From contig NZ_NRSK01000001.1 in assembly GCF_016584115.1 (NCBI RefSeq), forward strand, positions 1 to 64,000: DNA of 64,000 nt, read 5' to 3'. A program made the position numbers and the translations under genes. Each line of letters starts with the position of its first letter. Position 1 is the stretch's first letter. Positions 63,045 to 64,000 of the stretch are shown piece by piece. This DNA is from Ectothiorhodospira mobilis (GTDB lineage Bacteria; Pseudomonadota; Gammaproteobacteria; Ectothiorhodospirales; Ectothiorhodospiraceae). The notes beneath the pieces were generated by a model that saw only the letters and a program-made list of their open reading frames with translations, did not search any database and was not told the origin of the DNA.

Positions 63045-64000
63045 CTACCGGGTCAGGCCCGCATAGAGCATGGGCAGGGTCTCGGGCAGTCGCTCCACGT
63101 GATCCACCACCCGGTAGCCCCGGGGGCCGAAGATGCGTTCCACGTAGTCATCGGCGTGGGGGTCCAGGCTCAGGCAGAAGGTGTCCACCCCCAGGCGGGC
63201 CATCTCCTCCACGGCGTGATGGGCATCCTGGCGCAGGTACTGCGGGTCGCGCACATCCGTGTCCGAGGGTTCCCCGTCGGTGATGATGAGCAGCAGCTTC
63301 TTGCGCGTGGGCCGCTGTTGCAGCAGCTGCCCGGCGTGGCGGATGGCCGTGCCCATGCGCGTGGACAGCTGCCCCCGCATCCCCGCCAGACGGGCCCGGG
63401 CCTGTTCGTCATAGGGCTCGTCGAAGTCCTTGAAGCGGAAATACTCCACGTCGTGGCGGCCGTCGGAGTCGAAGCCGTGGAGGGCGAAGGGGTCGCCAAT
63501 GCGGTCCATGGCCCCGGCCAGCAGGGTGGTGGCCTCCCGCGCCAGCTCCAGGATGGTGCTGTCGGTGCCGTGGACGGTGTCGTTGGTGGATTCCGACAGG
63601 TCGATGAGCACCAGCACGGAGAGATCCCGCACCCGGCGTTCGTTGCGGATGTACACCCGCGGGTCCGGCTGGCGGCCCGTGCGGTGGTCCACCATGGCCT
63701 CCACCAGGGCGTTCAGGTCTAGCTCGTCCCCCTCCGGCTGGCGCCGATGGCGCTGCATCCCCTGGGGCTGCAGCGCCTCGATGAGGTATTTCAGGCGGCT
63801 CACCAGGGGGCGGTACTTGTCCACCACCGCGTCCACCACGGCCGGATCCCCCTTGCCCGGGCGCCGTTCCAGCAGGGTGCACCAGTGGGGACGCTCCAGC
63901 TGCATCTGGTAGTCCCATTCCGGATAGTGGTAGGGCAGGGAGACCGGGGGACGGCCCTCCTGTTCGTTGAGACTGGTGTCCTCCGAGTCCCGGAAGAACT
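63045..64000 (-). CDS. CbbO/NorD-type von Willebrand A protein (5' end outside window)
   Basis: The frame is open to the window edge, beyond the ATG at 63905. The extra residues contain PYHYPEWDYQM, a motif shared by CbbO and NorD. The C-terminal VWA domain has the MIDAS motif LIDLSEST, then ITDGEPSDTDVRDPQYL and a closing region. CbbO partners the MoxR-type ATPase CbbQ to reactivate Rubisco, while NorD matures nitric oxide reductase. The partner gene is outside the window, so either is possible. The call CbbO is favoured only by the apparent autotrophic sulfur lifestyle. Confidence 0.75.
   Translation of the reverse strand, partial: FFRDSEDTSLNEQEGRPPVSLPYHYPEWDYQMQLERPHWCTLLERRPGKGDPAVVDAVVDKYRPLVSRLKYLIEALQPQGMQRHRRQPEGDELDLNALVEAMVDHRTGRQPDPRVYIRNERRVRDLSVLVLIDLSESTNDTVHGTDSTILELAREATTLLAGAMDRIGDPFALHGFDSDGRHDVEYFRFKDFDEPYDEQARARLAGMRGQLSTRMGTAIRHAGQLLQQRPTRKKLLLIITDGEPSDTDVRDPQYLRQDAHHAVEEMARLGVDTFCLSLDPHADDYVERIFGPRGYRVVDHVERLPETLPMLYAGLTR

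Overview
The window is GC-rich throughout and reads as one stretch of the chromosome of a diazotrophic, probably sulfur-oxidising gammaproteobacterium. A member of Chromatiales/Ectothiorhodospiraceae is the best guess. The hints are a NifL-NifA pair of the gammaproteobacterial type, an rnf-nif gene order like the minor nif cluster of Azotobacter, a sulfide:quinone oxidoreductase, a CbbO/NorD-type protein, a PEP-CTERM surface protein and many gammaproteobacterial housekeeping neighbourhoods. The species cannot be named from the sequence alone.

Region 1 (1-9.8 kb): the pilW-rodZ-hisS-yfgM-bamB-der housekeeping series, tightly overlapped but without ispG, followed by a small membrane protein, ygfZ and a zapG/yhcB homologue with a long repetitive tail. 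Region 2 (9.3-16.7 kb): a ygfX-like gene convergent with sdhE, the sdhCDAB operon, phosphoglucomutase, a DUF1249 gene and an iscR that stands alone. Region 3 (16.7-20.7 kb): a MoxR ATPase, DUF58 protein and TgpA transglutaminase operon. Region 4 (20.8-25.4 kb): an MCE/Mla-type lipid transport operon with a STAS-permease fusion, then acuI. Region 5 (25.4-28.4 kb): a histidine-kinase-like protein, a DUF1992 protein, a small lipoprotein, tRNA-Gly(GCC) and tRNA-Cys(GCA), and a short-chain dehydrogenase.

Region 6 (28.5-40.8 kb) is the nitrogen-fixation block. rnfABCDGEH on the minus strand is divergent from nifL-nifA-nifB-nifQ-draG on the plus strand. The intergenic spaces carry sigma-54 -24/-12 elements and TGT-N10-ACA NifA upstream sites that fit the family consensus and the expected spacing. 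Together these would supply Rnf-driven low-potential electrons, redox/nitrogen-responsive control (NifL/NifA), the FeMo-co core (NifB), molybdenum delivery (NifQ) and nitrogenase reactivation (DraG). The structural nifHDK genes are not in the window. An IS200/IS605-type element (tnpB with only a fossil of tnpA) sits directly after draG, followed by a shortened uppP.

Region 7 (43-56.5 kb): a WYL regulator with a metallopeptidase-like gene, a DUF89 gene followed by a striking nested inverted-repeat element, a metallo-beta-lactamase fold gene, a DUF192 gene, a two-gene RND efflux system with a divergent TetR regulator and a palindromic operator, sqr, a split permease, and a PEP-CTERM protein preceded by a sigma-54-type promoter. 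Region 8 (56.7-64 kb): a thioesterase, a quinone-reductase-like enzyme, the cell-division/recombination series ftsK-lolA-rarA, and the C-terminal part of a CbbO/NorD-type von Willebrand protein that runs off the end.

No rRNA, CRISPR array or prophage is visible. Many very long antisense open frames exist because of the GC-rich codon usage. They were treated as shadows.
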